A DNA stretch of 64,000 bases from positions 50,483 through 114,482 of the forward strand of contig NZ_JAHLQC010000013.1 of the NCBI RefSeq assembly GCF_018918265.1, read 5' to 3'. The translations under genes and the position numbers were made by a program. Of this stretch, positions 1 through 7,305 are shown piece by piece (within the stretch, counting starts at the first letter, position 1; the number at the start of each line of letters is the position of its first letter). A model generated the notes under the pieces. That model saw only the letters and a program-made list of their open reading frames with translations. It was not told the origin of the DNA and made no database searches. This DNA is from Falcatimonas sp. MSJ-15 (GTDB lineage: Bacteria; Bacillota; Clostridia; Lachnospirales; Lachnospiraceae).

Positions 1-800
1 GATATTATATCTTCAAGATCTTTCCATGATTCAGCGTTTACCATTGCGTTCAAAGTTTCTTTTTTGAGCTTATAATTAACTGGTATTATAAGTGAATAGA
101 TATCAGTATTAGGGATATTATAGAACTTTTTGGCTCTGTATATCCACTGAATATTGAGCATGTCTATCTGGCAACCATAGTTATGTGTGATGATCTTAAG
201 ATCATCACCTTTCAGGTATTTACCAATAGTCTTCCATACTGATGTAAAATGATACAGATCAAGTTGCATCTCGTAATCAAAGAGCGTTGGTACTGAAAGT
301 GACTGTAATTTGCTAAGTGGCTTATAATAATCAGTTCCTTCAAGGTTAGAAACTAATTCTTCAATGGTTGTGGAGTTTGATAATTTTACAATGTCAATCT
401 TTGAATGACTTTTGAAGAAGTCTTCAAATAAAGACAAATCAAGAGAGACTTCTCTCTTATCAAAAACCATACGCATACAGGACTTTAATATGTTGACTTC
501 ATATTTAATAAAATGAAGATCCATAAAGTCTCTTTGTTTTACATTTGCAAACTTATATATCTTTGCGTAGTCCATATACACGCTGTATTCAAGCATCTGT
601 TCTATCTCATCACGATGGATATTATGCTCATCAACGTGCTCAAAAATCTCATGATAACCTGGGTGAGATTTTAAGAAGGCGACGAATTCTGATACAGACT
701 CTATGCCTGATATGGTATTTTTATCCTCGCTGCTGATAAGTTTGCTGCTCATAGCTTTGATTTTGGTATTAATACCACTGTAGGATAATATATTTCCCAT
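1..800 (-). CDS. V-type ATP synthase subunit C (partial, C-terminus off window)
   Basis: Subunit C (AC39/V0D family) links the rotating central stalk of the V/A-type ATPase to the membrane rotor ring. The frame is open from an ATG at 800 to the left edge, giving 266 residues; the C-terminus lies outside the window. The start MGNILSYSGINTKIKAMSS and the later segment YGCQIDMLNIQWIYRAKK match the all-helical AC39 pattern. The start is 7 bases downstream of the stop of the small stalk-like subunit gene, so the two are cotranscribed leftward and more ATPase genes are expected beyond position 1. Assignment is by sequence pattern and context. Confidence 0.82.
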   Translation of the reverse strand, partial: MGNILSYSGINTKIKAMSSKLISSEDKNTISGIESVSEFVAFLKSHPGYHEIFEHVDEHNIHRDEIEQMLEYSVYMDYAKIYKFANVKQRDFMDLHFIKYEVNILKSCMRMVFDKREVSLDLSLFEDFFKSHSKIDIVKLSNSTTIEELVSNLEGTDYYKPLSKLQSLSVPTLFDYEMQLDLYHFTSVWKTIGKYLKGDDLKIITHNYGCQIDMLNIQWIYRAKKFYNIPNTDIYSLIIPVNYKLKKETLNAMVNAESWKDLEDII

Positions 801-807
801 AGGTTTA

Positions 808-1119
808 TCACTCTCCAATAATAGAAGTCATCAATTGCTTTGCTAATGAAACATGGTTGTTTTCGTAATCTGCCTCCAGGCCGGACAAAGTACTTTCTGT
901 TTGTTTCTTCTGGGCTTCAAGTTCATTTTTTAATTCTGTTTCAAGTTCACTGCGCATTTTTACTATTTTGCTTTGTGTTTCGGCTTCAACTTTTTGGTCG
1001 AATTCAGCAATCATGGCTTCGTTGGCAGCAGCAAGCTCTTTTTTCTCAGAAGCGGCGTGTTCCATAATCTTCACAGCTCTTTCTTCTATCTCAGAAAGGG
1101 TTTTTACAACTTGTTCCAT
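808..1119 (-). CDS. V-type ATPase peripheral stalk subunit (G/H-like)
   Basis: A 103-residue, highly charged, almost wholly coiled-coil protein (many Glu, Lys, Ala, Gln; no Cys, no membrane segment). It is the right size and type for the small peripheral-stalk subunit (AhaH/NtpF-like) that begins V-type ATPase operons and holds the catalytic head still. The start is the ATG at 1119, not the longer frame to 1146, because AAGGAGGT sits 4 bases upstream at 1124-1131. It is the first gene of a leftward operon with subunit C. Confidence 0.75.
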   Translation of the reverse strand: MEQVVKTLSEIEERAVKIMEHAASEKKELAAANEAMIAEFDQKVEAETQSKIVKMRSELETELKNELEAQKKQTESTLSGLEADYENNHVSLAKQLMTSIIGE

Positions 1120-1151
1120 AAATACCTCCTTAATATTTTTTTTCAAACCTT

Positions 1152-1179
1152 ATAATACACTTTTTTTAAAAAAATTCAA
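1152..1179 (-). promoter_or_regulatory. Sigma-A-like promoter of V-ATPase operon
   Basis: On the minus strand TTGAAT (1179-1174), 16 bases, then TATTAT (1157-1152), 33 bases upstream of the start codon. No other promoter is needed for the leftward operon. Confidence 0.5.
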
Positions 1180-1325
1180 TCAATATTTTGAATGAAAATT
1201 TTACAAATTTCCCAAAAAAATTGTTTGAAAAGATATATAAATTTGTGTATTATTGTATGTGTTACATTATGAATTGATATATATTTAACAAACACATATA
1301 TATATATTAGTCACTTTCTTACATA

Positions 1326-1355
1326 TTGTCAAAGAAAAAAAACAAAATGTATGAT
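1326..1355 (+). promoter_or_regulatory. Sigma-A-like promoter of trmB
   Basis: TTGTCA at 1326, an 18-base spacer and TATGAT at 1350, 44 bases before the trmB start codon. Confidence 0.45.
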
Positions 1356-1399
1356 AAGTGCTTTCATATTATTATATTTCGTTATGGAAAGGGAAATTT

Positions 1400-2035
1400 A
1401 TGAGATTAAGAAATGTAAAAGGTGCAAGAGAAGGCCTTGTTGAAAGTAAATATGTTATTGATGAACCAAAACTTAATAAAGGCAGATGGAGAGAAGTGTT
1501 TAATAATGCGAATCCTGTGCATATTGAGATTGGTATGGGTAAAGGTAAGTTCATTACAGAGCTTGCACTTAAGAATCCGGATATCAATTATATAGGGATT
1601 GAAAAATTCTCAAGTGTTCTTATAAGAGCTGTTGAGAAGATGAATGAACTTGAACTTCCAAATCTCTTATTTATAAGAATGGATGCTGAAGAGATAACGG
1701 AAGTGTTTGGAGAAGGAGAAGTTGATAAGATATATCTTAATTTCTCTGATCCATGGCCAAAAGACAGACATGCGAAGAGAAGACTTACATCAAGACAGTT
1801 CCTTGGAAGATATGATATTATTCTTAATAAGGCTGGTGATGTTAACTTTAAGACAGATAATAGAAGTCTGTTTGATTTTTCTGTTGAAGAGATTAAAGAG
1901 GCTGGCTGGGAGATAACCGGTATTACTTATGATCTTCATAACAGTGATATGAATGAAGGAAATATAATGACTGAATATGAAGAGAAATTCAGTGCTAAAG
2001 GAAATCCTATTCATAAAGTTGTTGCAAGAAGATAA
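1400..2035 (+). CDS. trmB: tRNA (guanine-N7)-methyltransferase TrmB
   Basis: TrmB transfers a methyl group from S-adenosylmethionine to N7 of G46 in the variable loop of tRNAs. The 211-residue length is typical. The Rossmann SAM motif IGMGKGKF is near residue 45 and the family signature NFSDPWPKDRHAKRRL is in the middle, followed by FKTDN. The start ATG at 1400 follows GGAAAGGGAA; an in-frame codon at 1358 lacks a ribosome-binding site and would add a non-conserved extension. It appears monocistronic, with its own promoter at 1326-1355. Confidence 0.93.
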   Translation: MRLRNVKGAREGLVESKYVIDEPKLNKGRWREVFNNANPVHIEIGMGKGKFITELALKNPDINYIGIEKFSSVLIRAVEKMNELELPNLLFIRMDAEEITEVFGEGEVDKIYLNFSDPWPKDRHAKRRLTSRQFLGRYDIILNKAGDVNFKTDNRSLFDFSVEEIKEAGWEITGITYDLHNSDMNEGNIMTEYEEKFSAKGNPIHKVVARR

Positions 2036-2111
2036 TTATTGTAAAAGCTGTATTTAGATGGCCTTGAAAAAACAATTAAACAATGGCTTTTGACTTAAAT
2101 TATTTTTAAAA

Positions 2112-2141
2112 TTGAGATTTGGTAAAATATGATATTATGAT
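2112..2141 (+). promoter_or_regulatory. Possible promoter of small Cys-rich peptide gene
   Basis: TTGAGA at 2112, an 18-base spacer and TATGAT at 2136. It would give a transcript with about 130 bases of leader containing the stem-loop at 2197-2239. Confidence 0.35.
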
Positions 2142-2196
2142 GCATATATAATAAGTAAAAAACTAAGTGATATTTAATTATTATATATGCATTTTC

Positions 2197-2239
2197 TAAG
2201 TAAGACATAATGTGGCTTTGTATATGGTCTGCTTACTTA
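2197..2239 (+). promoter_or_regulatory. Stem-loop in leader of the 47-residue peptide gene
   Basis: TAAGTAAG at 2197-2204 pairs perfectly with CTTACTTA at 2232-2239 around a 27-base loop. There is no T-run, so it is not an intrinsic terminator; it sits 38 bases before the start codon and could act in 5' UTR control. Confidence 0.3.
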
Positions 2240-2277
2240 AAGGCGATATTAAGTAATTATTATCAATGGAGATTTTT

Positions 2278-2421
2278 ATGAGAAGAGGTCTAAGAAAGTT
2301 AAGATGTCATATTCAGAGAATTTTTATATGTAATTGCAGACTTAATAAGAAAGCATTAAGATGCAGGAAGTCTTTTGATGAAGTTAAGAGACTTATTGAT
2401 TGTGGCAAGTGTAAAAAATAG
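2278..2421 (+). CDS. Small basic Cys-rich peptide (47 aa), unknown
   Basis: An open frame starting with ATG 8 bases after TGGAG and ending in TAG. The 47-residue product is strongly basic (many Arg/Lys) with six cysteines at 10, 18, 20, 29, 42 and 45, including C-N-C and C-G-K-C pairs that could bind a metal or form disulfides. It has no signal peptide or membrane segment. I do not recognise the family. A possible promoter and a leader stem-loop precede it, and it stands alone between trmB and tRNA-Lys. A chance frame cannot be excluded, but the ribosome-binding site and Cys spacing argue for a gene. Confidence 0.45.
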   Translation: MRRGLRKLRCHIQRIFICNCRLNKKALRCRKSFDEVKRLIDCGKCKK

Positions 2422-2590
2422 AGAGATAAAGTTATTAAAAGAATAGATATTAGTGTTTACAATTGCATATATCAGGATCACGATTTTGGTTTTGTAACAG
2501 TTTTTACAATCTGTATAACTGTTGCAAAGCCAGAATTTATAAGGGATTATGGTACATAATTAAAAAAATTAAAAAAAATTAAAAAAGTAC

Positions 2591-2619
2591 TTGCATTATT
2601 TAAAAACATGATATATAAT
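2591..2619 (+). promoter_or_regulatory. Sigma-A promoter of tRNA-Lys
   Basis: TTGCAT at 2591, a 17-base spacer and a perfect TATAAT at 2614, 26 bases before the tRNA. Confidence 0.7.
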
Positions 2620-2644
2620 AATAAACGCGTCACAGATAAGTGAT

Positions 2645-2717
2645 GGGCTAATAGCTCAGTTGGTAGAGCACCTGACTCTTAATCAGGGTGTCCAGGGTTC
2701 GAACCCCTGTTGGCCCA
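2645..2717 (+). tRNA. tRNA-Lys (anticodon CTT)
   Basis: A full cloverleaf can be folded: acceptor GGGCTAA/TTGGCCC, D arm GCTC/GAGC, anticodon arm CCTGA-CTCTTAA-TCAGG giving anticodon CTT, five-base variable loop, and T arm CAGGG-TTCGAAC-CCCTG, with discriminator A. It is 73 bases long and CCA is not encoded (CTA follows). It is a single tRNA with its own promoter and terminator. Confidence 0.96.
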
Positions 2718-2723
2718 CTAAAG

Positions 2724-2769
2724 GTACTAGTTTTGCAGATTGTAAGCTGCGGGGTTAGTGCTTTTTTTT
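2724..2769 (+). terminator. Intrinsic terminator after tRNA-Lys
   Basis: A 15-base stem (with several G-T pairs) from GTACTAGTTTTGCAG to CTGCGGGGTTAGTGC, followed by eight T. It ends the tRNA transcript. Confidence 0.75.
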
Positions 2770-2929
2770 GCCCATTTCCTGAATATGAGATGACAAATAT
2801 TCAGTTACAATCTTTTAGCAACTGATTCATATAGATATCTTAACTATGCAATTCTTTCCGGGAATGATACTGCTCATTATGGGTACGATTCTTTGGGAAG
2901 ATTTTTTTGCTTGGAAAATAGAATATTAA

Positions 2930-2982
2930 AAAAGAGTTTAAAAAAGGAGACCCCCAGGAATTTGGGGAAAATTCCTGGGGGG
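2930..2982 (-). terminator. Intrinsic terminator of the PfkB kinase gene
   Basis: The near-perfect inverted repeat CCCCCAGGAATTT / AATTCCTGGGGG at 2951-2982 is read leftward into TCTCC and a run of T. It lies just past the stop of the minus-strand kinase. The rest of 2770-3026 shows no credible gene. Confidence 0.65.
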
Positions 2983-3026
2983 TGTTGCCTGTAACTGGTA
3001 CAGGTGGCAATGGGTTTTATATACAA

Positions 3027-4034
3027 TTATCTCTGTATATCGTATGTATTATTCATTAACCTTAGGATCTGCTCCTTACTGGTAATGTTTGTATCGCCTC
3101 TTATAGAATGTTTCATTACTGATGATGCAACAGCAAAGTCTATAACGTCCTGTGGCTGCATCTGTTCCATAAGTGCGAATATGAGACCGGATGAGAATGC
3201 GTCTCCGCCACCTACACGGTCTACTATATCAAAATTAATTAACTTGCTCTCGTATGTTGTGCCGTCCATATACAGGTATGCCTTTAATGAGTTATTGCTT
3301 CCTGAATGAACGAAGCGGACTGTTCTTGCAATTGCTTTAAAATGATACTGATGGTCTAATTCTTTCATTACAGGATCCATCTGTTCAAATGTCGGCTGCA
3401 TTGTAAGTCCGTCTTTGTAATCATGTCCCTCTGGATTGTATAGATGAAGAGGTTCGATTCCTATAAGAACGTCTACATATTTCATGTATGTACTTAATAC
3501 GTCTCGTGCTGTCTCGAATGACCACAGTTTACTTCTGAAGTTAGGATCGAAACTTACTGTAAGTCCATATTGTTTTGCAGTTCTTAATGCTTTCTCGATA
3601 AGACGTCTGCAATTATAAGATAGTGCAGGTGTTATGCCGCTTAAGTGTAACCAGTCATAGTCTTTTAAAAAGCTTAAGTCTACATCAGTGTAATCGAATT
3701 CACTGAATGCTGAATGTGCACGGTCATATATTACCTGTGAAGCTCTTACTGCGACACCTTCTTCAAGATAATAGATTCCCATTCGTTCACCGGAACGAAT
3801 AATATGCTTAGTGTGTACATCATTGGCCTTTAAGTAGCTAATTGTTGATTTACCAAGGTCTGTGTCAGGTAAAACTGTAAATATAGTACTGTCAATACCA
3901 AGATTAGCTAGCGATACGGCAACGTTGGCTTCTGCTCCACCATAATTCATAATGAAGTTATGAGTTGTAACTATCTTCTCATAGTTTGGAGGAGAAAATC
4001 TTAATAATATTTCGCCGATTGTAATAAACTTCAT
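3027..4034 (-). CDS. kdgK: PfkB-family sugar kinase, probable 2-keto-3-deoxygluconate kinase
   Basis: This ribokinase-like enzyme most likely phosphorylates 2-keto-3-deoxygluconate, a product of pectin and uronate breakdown, to KDPG. The 335 residues begin MKFITIGEILLRFSPP and contain the first PfkB signature (GGAEANVAVSLANLG, about residue 32), the segment SFDPNFRSKLW, and the second signature RVGGGDAFSSG with catalytic base Asp278 and the GGGD anion hole. AGGAGGTGCC precedes the ATG. An operator-like palindrome lies between its promoter and start codon. Substrate specificity is inferred from resemblance to KdgK; another PfkB sugar kinase is possible. Confidence 0.8.
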   Translation of the reverse strand: MKFITIGEILLRFSPPNYEKIVTTHNFIMNYGGAEANVAVSLANLGIDSTIFTVLPDTDLGKSTISYLKANDVHTKHIIRSGERMGIYYLEEGVAVRASQVIYDRAHSAFSEFDYTDVDLSFLKDYDWLHLSGITPALSYNCRRLIEKALRTAKQYGLTVSFDPNFRSKLWSFETARDVLSTYMKYVDVLIGIEPLHLYNPEGHDYKDGLTMQPTFEQMDPVMKELDHQYHFKAIARTVRFVHSGSNNSLKAYLYMDGTTYESKLINFDIVDRVGGGDAFSSGLIFALMEQMQPQDVIDFAVASSVMKHSIRGDTNITSKEQILRLMNNTYDIQR

Positions 4035-4066
4035 AAGGCACCTCCTGTGTAAATGTTAAATATCAC

Positions 4067-4082
4067 ATTCGCATATACGAAT
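4067..4082. promoter_or_regulatory. Operator-like palindrome upstream of kdgK
   Basis: ATTCGCAT-ATACGAAT is a 16-base near-perfect palindrome between the -10 element and the kinase start. The position suits a repressor that responds to a sugar acid. The regulator is not in the window. Confidence 0.4.
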
Positions 4083-4111
4083 TAAAAACGCAAATCCGAA
4101 ATACTATACTT

Positions 4112-4140
4112 ATTGTATAATACATCGACAGAAAATGCAA
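4112..4140 (-). promoter_or_regulatory. Sigma-A promoter of kdgK
   Basis: On the minus strand TTGCAT (4140-4135), 17 bases, then TACAAT (4117-4112). Confidence 0.55.
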
Positions 4141-4205
4141 CAATATTTTGCTATTTTGGCTATTTTTTTAAATAAAAAATAAATAGAGTCGGACCTCGGC
4201 CGAAA

Positions 4206-4218
4206 TATATGTTATAAT
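4206..4218 (+). promoter_or_regulatory. Extended -10 promoter of the hydrolase gene
   Basis: TATGT directly followed by TATAAT (4213-4218) forms an extended -10. The -35 region (TCGGAC at 4189) is weak. It lies 86 bases before the start codon. Confidence 0.4.
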
Positions 4219-4303
4219 GAGCATGGGTATGTTTATTATATCCTGAAAATGAGTAGTAAAAAGGCTTAAAATTATCTAATAATAAAGGATGCGAGGGAAA
4301 GCT

Positions 4304-5239
4304 ATGGCAAATAAAGTTGAATTTACATATGCGTCAAGGGATGGAATTAATAAAGTACATGCGATTAAATGGATTCCAGAAGAAAAGCCGGTAAAGGCGA
4401 TAGTACAGATTGTTCATGGGATGATTGAATATATTGACAGGTATGAAGCTTTTGCTAATTATCTGTGTGATAATGGCATTATGGTTGTTGGTAATGATCA
4501 TCTTGGACATGGTAAGACGGCAAAGACGCAGGATGATTTTGGATATTTTGCAGAAAAAGATGGAAGTACAATTCTTGTGAGGGATGTTCACAGACTTAAG
4601 AAGATTGTAGAAGAAGAGAATCCGGGGATTCCTTATTTTATTCTTGGTTTTAGTATGGGTTCTTACATACTTAGAAAGTATCTTACATGGTATGGAAAAG
4701 GAATAAGAGGTGCAATTATTGCAGGAAGCGGTCAGCCTGATAATAGTCAGATTAACAGAGGACTTAGAGCTATTAAGCTTGTGAAGAGTCTAAGAGGTGA
4801 CAGATTTAGAAGCAGATTCCTTGAGAAGCAGTGTTTTGGAAAATATAATAGTAAGATAACGTCACCAAAGACCAGTCATGATTGGCTATGTACAGATGAG
4901 AATGTAGTCAGAGATTATGAGAATGATGAATTTTGTAATTATCTTTTTACATGCGAAGGATATGAAGAACTTGTTAAGATGATAAAATATGATGGTGACA
5001 TTGAACATGTTAAGAGTGTGCCTGAAGAACTTCCGATTTTGATTATATCAGGAAGTGAAGATCCAGTTAGCGAGTATGGAGTAAAAGTGAAGACTATATA
5101 TGATCTCTATCTTAGATCCGGTCTTAAGTATGTGACTTATAATATATATGAGGGCATGCGTCATGAGATATTTAATGAAAAAGATAAAGAGAAAGTATGG
5201 AAAGATGTTCTTAATTGGGTTCTTGCCAATTGTCTATAA
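4304..5239 (+). CDS. Alpha/beta hydrolase (lysophospholipase/monoacylglycerol lipase type)
   Basis: A cytoplasmic serine hydrolase of about 311 residues resembling PldB-type lysophospholipases. It has the oxyanion segment VHGMIEYIDRYE, the strand-turn GNDHLGHGKT, the nucleophile elbow GFSMGS (Ser about residue 117), an acid in GSEDPVSEYG and the catalytic His in GMRHEIFNE near the C-terminus, so the catalytic triad is complete. No signal peptide is seen. The ATG at 4304 is preferred over 4289 because GAGGGAAA lies 6 bases before it. It is monocistronic, ending at a bidirectional terminator. The true substrate is unknown. Confidence 0.82.
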   Translation: MANKVEFTYASRDGINKVHAIKWIPEEKPVKAIVQIVHGMIEYIDRYEAFANYLCDNGIMVVGNDHLGHGKTAKTQDDFGYFAEKDGSTILVRDVHRLKKIVEEENPGIPYFILGFSMGSYILRKYLTWYGKGIRGAIIAGSGQPDNSQINRGLRAIKLVKSLRGDRFRSRFLEKQCFGKYNSKITSPKTSHDWLCTDENVVRDYENDEFCNYLFTCEGYEELVKMIKYDGDIEHVKSVPEELPILIISGSEDPVSEYGVKVKTIYDLYLRSGLKYVTYNIYEGMRHEIFNEKDKEKVWKDVLNWVLANCL

Positions 5240-5313
5240 TATGTCTTTGATAATACTCTTATAGATGAGTTAAGTATATATGCAAGATAAGATATATGAT
5301 TGAAATATAATAT

Positions 5314-5400
5314 AAAAAACAGAGTCTGTTGTATGTTATTTTAAAAGTCGAATGTTATATCTGACTTTTTAAATAACATACAAATATGACTCTGTTTTTT
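5314..5400. terminator. Bidirectional terminator between hydrolase and DHH genes
   Basis: A long inverted repeat AAAAAACAGAGTC ... GACTCTGTTTTTT encloses a second stem TATGTTATTT/AAATAACATA and AAAGTC/GACTTT. The A/T runs at both ends serve both converging genes. Confidence 0.8.
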
Positions 5401-5481
5401 ATTAGAATAATTATTATTAGAATAATTAAAAATACGTTAAATCCTTGTTTTACAAATAGTTATATGCACTTTTGATGTAGT

Positions 5482-6402
5482 CTAATCTTCTTTGTAATTA
5501 ACGATTTCATCAATGAGTTTTGGAAGCTGTTTATCCATATTGTCGTTAGTGAACTGGCATGTTCCGACAGCTTTGTGACCGCCGCCACCATATTTTAGCA
5601 TAAGGCTTCCGACATTGACATTACTTGTTCTATTAAGGATGCTATATCCAACAGCAGCAGAACATCCTTCGCCACCTTTTCCATCTACGATCCATACAGA
5701 GATGTTCTGTTTAGGATACATACTGTATATCATAAAGCGGTTTCCTGAATATATTGGATTAACGCCTCTTAGATCGGAGATTATAACATCTTTTTCTACT
5801 TTTGTATGATTCTTAACCATCTCTTTAAAGAGTGCTGTCTGTTCAAAGTATACGTCTATTCGTTCTTTTACATCCGGCATATTAAGAATCTCTTCGGTAG
5901 TCATCGTACGACATGCGTCAATTAATTTTTCCATTAACTGATAGTTAGATATAGTGAAGTTACGCCATCTGCCAAGACCTGTTCTAGGATCCATTAAGAA
6001 TCCGATAAGAATCCATCCTGTCGGGTTCATTATCTCATCAATTGTAAGATTGCCTGAGTCAACTTTATCAACGGCTTTCATCATCTCGTCAAAGTGAGAG
6101 AACCTCTCAGAACCACCATAATAGTCATATATTATTCTTGCACATGAAGGTGTGATTCGGCTTTCGCCTTTATACTTACCTTTTAATTCGTTACGTTCAT
6201 GTTCGCTTGAATGGTGATCGAACCAAAGCCCACATCCTGGAACGAATGGAACATTGGCAAGGCAATCATCTTTAGTAACTTCGACGAGTCCATCTTGAAG
6301 ATCCTTTGGATGGGCAAATTTCCAGTTATCTATAATGCCTGCTTCTTTAAGCAATGCACCGCAGGCAAGTCCGTCAAAATCCGAACGGGTAATGAGTCTC
6401 AT
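5482..6402 (-). CDS. DHH-superfamily phosphoesterase (exopolyphosphatase-like)
   Basis: A 306-residue phosphoesterase of the DHH/DHHA1 type, a family that cleaves polyphosphate, pyrophosphate or small oligonucleotides with Mn. Motif I appears as SDFDGLACG (Asp8, Asp10), the DHH triad as FDHHSSEH (residues 61-68), and the C-terminal DHHA1 signature as GGGGHKAVG. Substrate cannot be told from sequence. AAAGGAGCG precedes the ATG. It is convergent with the hydrolase and divergent from the two-component operon. Confidence 0.75.
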   Translation of the reverse strand: MRLITRSDFDGLACGALLKEAGIIDNWKFAHPKDLQDGLVEVTKDDCLANVPFVPGCGLWFDHHSSEHERNELKGKYKGESRITPSCARIIYDYYGGSERFSHFDEMMKAVDKVDSGNLTIDEIMNPTGWILIGFLMDPRTGLGRWRNFTISNYQLMEKLIDACRTMTTEEILNMPDVKERIDVYFEQTALFKEMVKNHTKVEKDVIISDLRGVNPIYSGNRFMIYSMYPKQNISVWIVDGKGGEGCSAAVGYSILNRTSNVNVGSLMLKYGGGGHKAVGTCQFTNDNMDKQLPKLIDEIVNYKED

Positions 6403-6588
6403 GTAAACACGCTCCTTTAAAATTATATAATTGGTTATTGTTATAATCGGTATAAGTAGTGGGTTTGTTCAATAAAAAATCTTTAAAAAATCTTAATAAT
6501 TGTATTCGCTTTTAATTAAGATTTATCTGATATAAAAAAAGTATAAAAATTTTCACAAATACTTTATAATGGAGATGAGGTGATGAAA

Positions 6589-7287
6589 ATGGCAAATATA
6601 CTTGTTTGTGATGATGACAAAGAGATAGTTCAGGCAATTGAGATATACCTGAAGGGAGAAAAACATAATATTTTTAAAGCGTACGATGGAGAAGAAGCTC
6701 TTGATATATTGGAGAGAGAGTCGGTTGAACTTGTTCTTATAGATATAATGATGCCAAAACTTGATGGAATAAGAGCAACTATGAAACTTAGAGAGAGATA
6801 TAATGTACCGGTAATTATTCTGTCTGCTAAATCAGAGGATAATGATAAGATATTAGGACTTAATATTGGTGCGGATGATTATATAACAAAGCCTTTTAAT
6901 CCGCTTGAGCTTGTAGCAAGAGTTAATTCTCAGATAAGGCGATATACGGAATTTGGCAATAATAGGACTGATAGAATTGAAGATGATGGAATATATACAA
7001 TAAGAGGACTTACGATTGATGATAGACGCAAGACGGTTACTGTAGAAGGAAAAACTGTGAAGATGACGCCTATTGAGTATAATATTCTCATTTTTCTTGT
7101 TAAAAATGCAGGAATGGTATATTCGATAGACCAGATCTATGAGAATGTGTGGAAAGATTATTCTTTTTGTGCAGATAATACTGTTGCAGTACATATAAGA
7201 CATATTCGTGAGAAGATAGAGATCAACCCTAAGGAACCAAGATACCTTAAGGTAGTATGGGGGGTTGGTTACAAGATAGAAAAATAA
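6589..7287 (+). CDS. OmpR-family response regulator
   Basis: Receives phosphate from the histidine kinase encoded 18 bases downstream and binds DNA. The receiver domain shows the acidic pocket CDDD (8-10), phosphoacceptor Asp52 in LIDIMMPKLDG and Lys101 in ITKPF; a C-terminal OmpR/PhoB winged helix occupies about 135-232, with VAVHIRHIREKIE as recognition helix. The start could be GTG 6580, ATG 6583 or ATG 6589; MANILVCDDD is the usual family start and GATGAGG is 8 bases upstream, so 6589 is chosen. It is VanR-like in overall type. Confidence 0.9.
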   Translation: MANILVCDDDKEIVQAIEIYLKGEKHNIFKAYDGEEALDILERESVELVLIDIMMPKLDGIRATMKLRERYNVPVIILSAKSEDNDKILGLNIGADDYITKPFNPLELVARVNSQIRRYTEFGNNRTDRIEDDGIYTIRGLTIDDRRKTVTVEGKTVKMTPIEYNILIFLVKNAGMVYSIDQIYENVWKDYSFCADNTVAVHIRHIREKIEINPKEPRYLKVVWGVGYKIEK

Positions 7288-7305
7288 AAGAAAAGGGGTA
7301 TACGT

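Noticed and set aside
2830..2930. Short frames between tRNA-Lys and the kinase terminator
   Set aside because: The best one has about 21 codons and only a poor ribosome-binding site; no support for a gene.
3004..3309. A 101-residue plus-strand frame under the kinase gene
   Set aside because: It is the complement of a well-conserved PfkB kinase and has no ribosome-binding site; the many other long antisense frames over real genes were dropped for the same reason.
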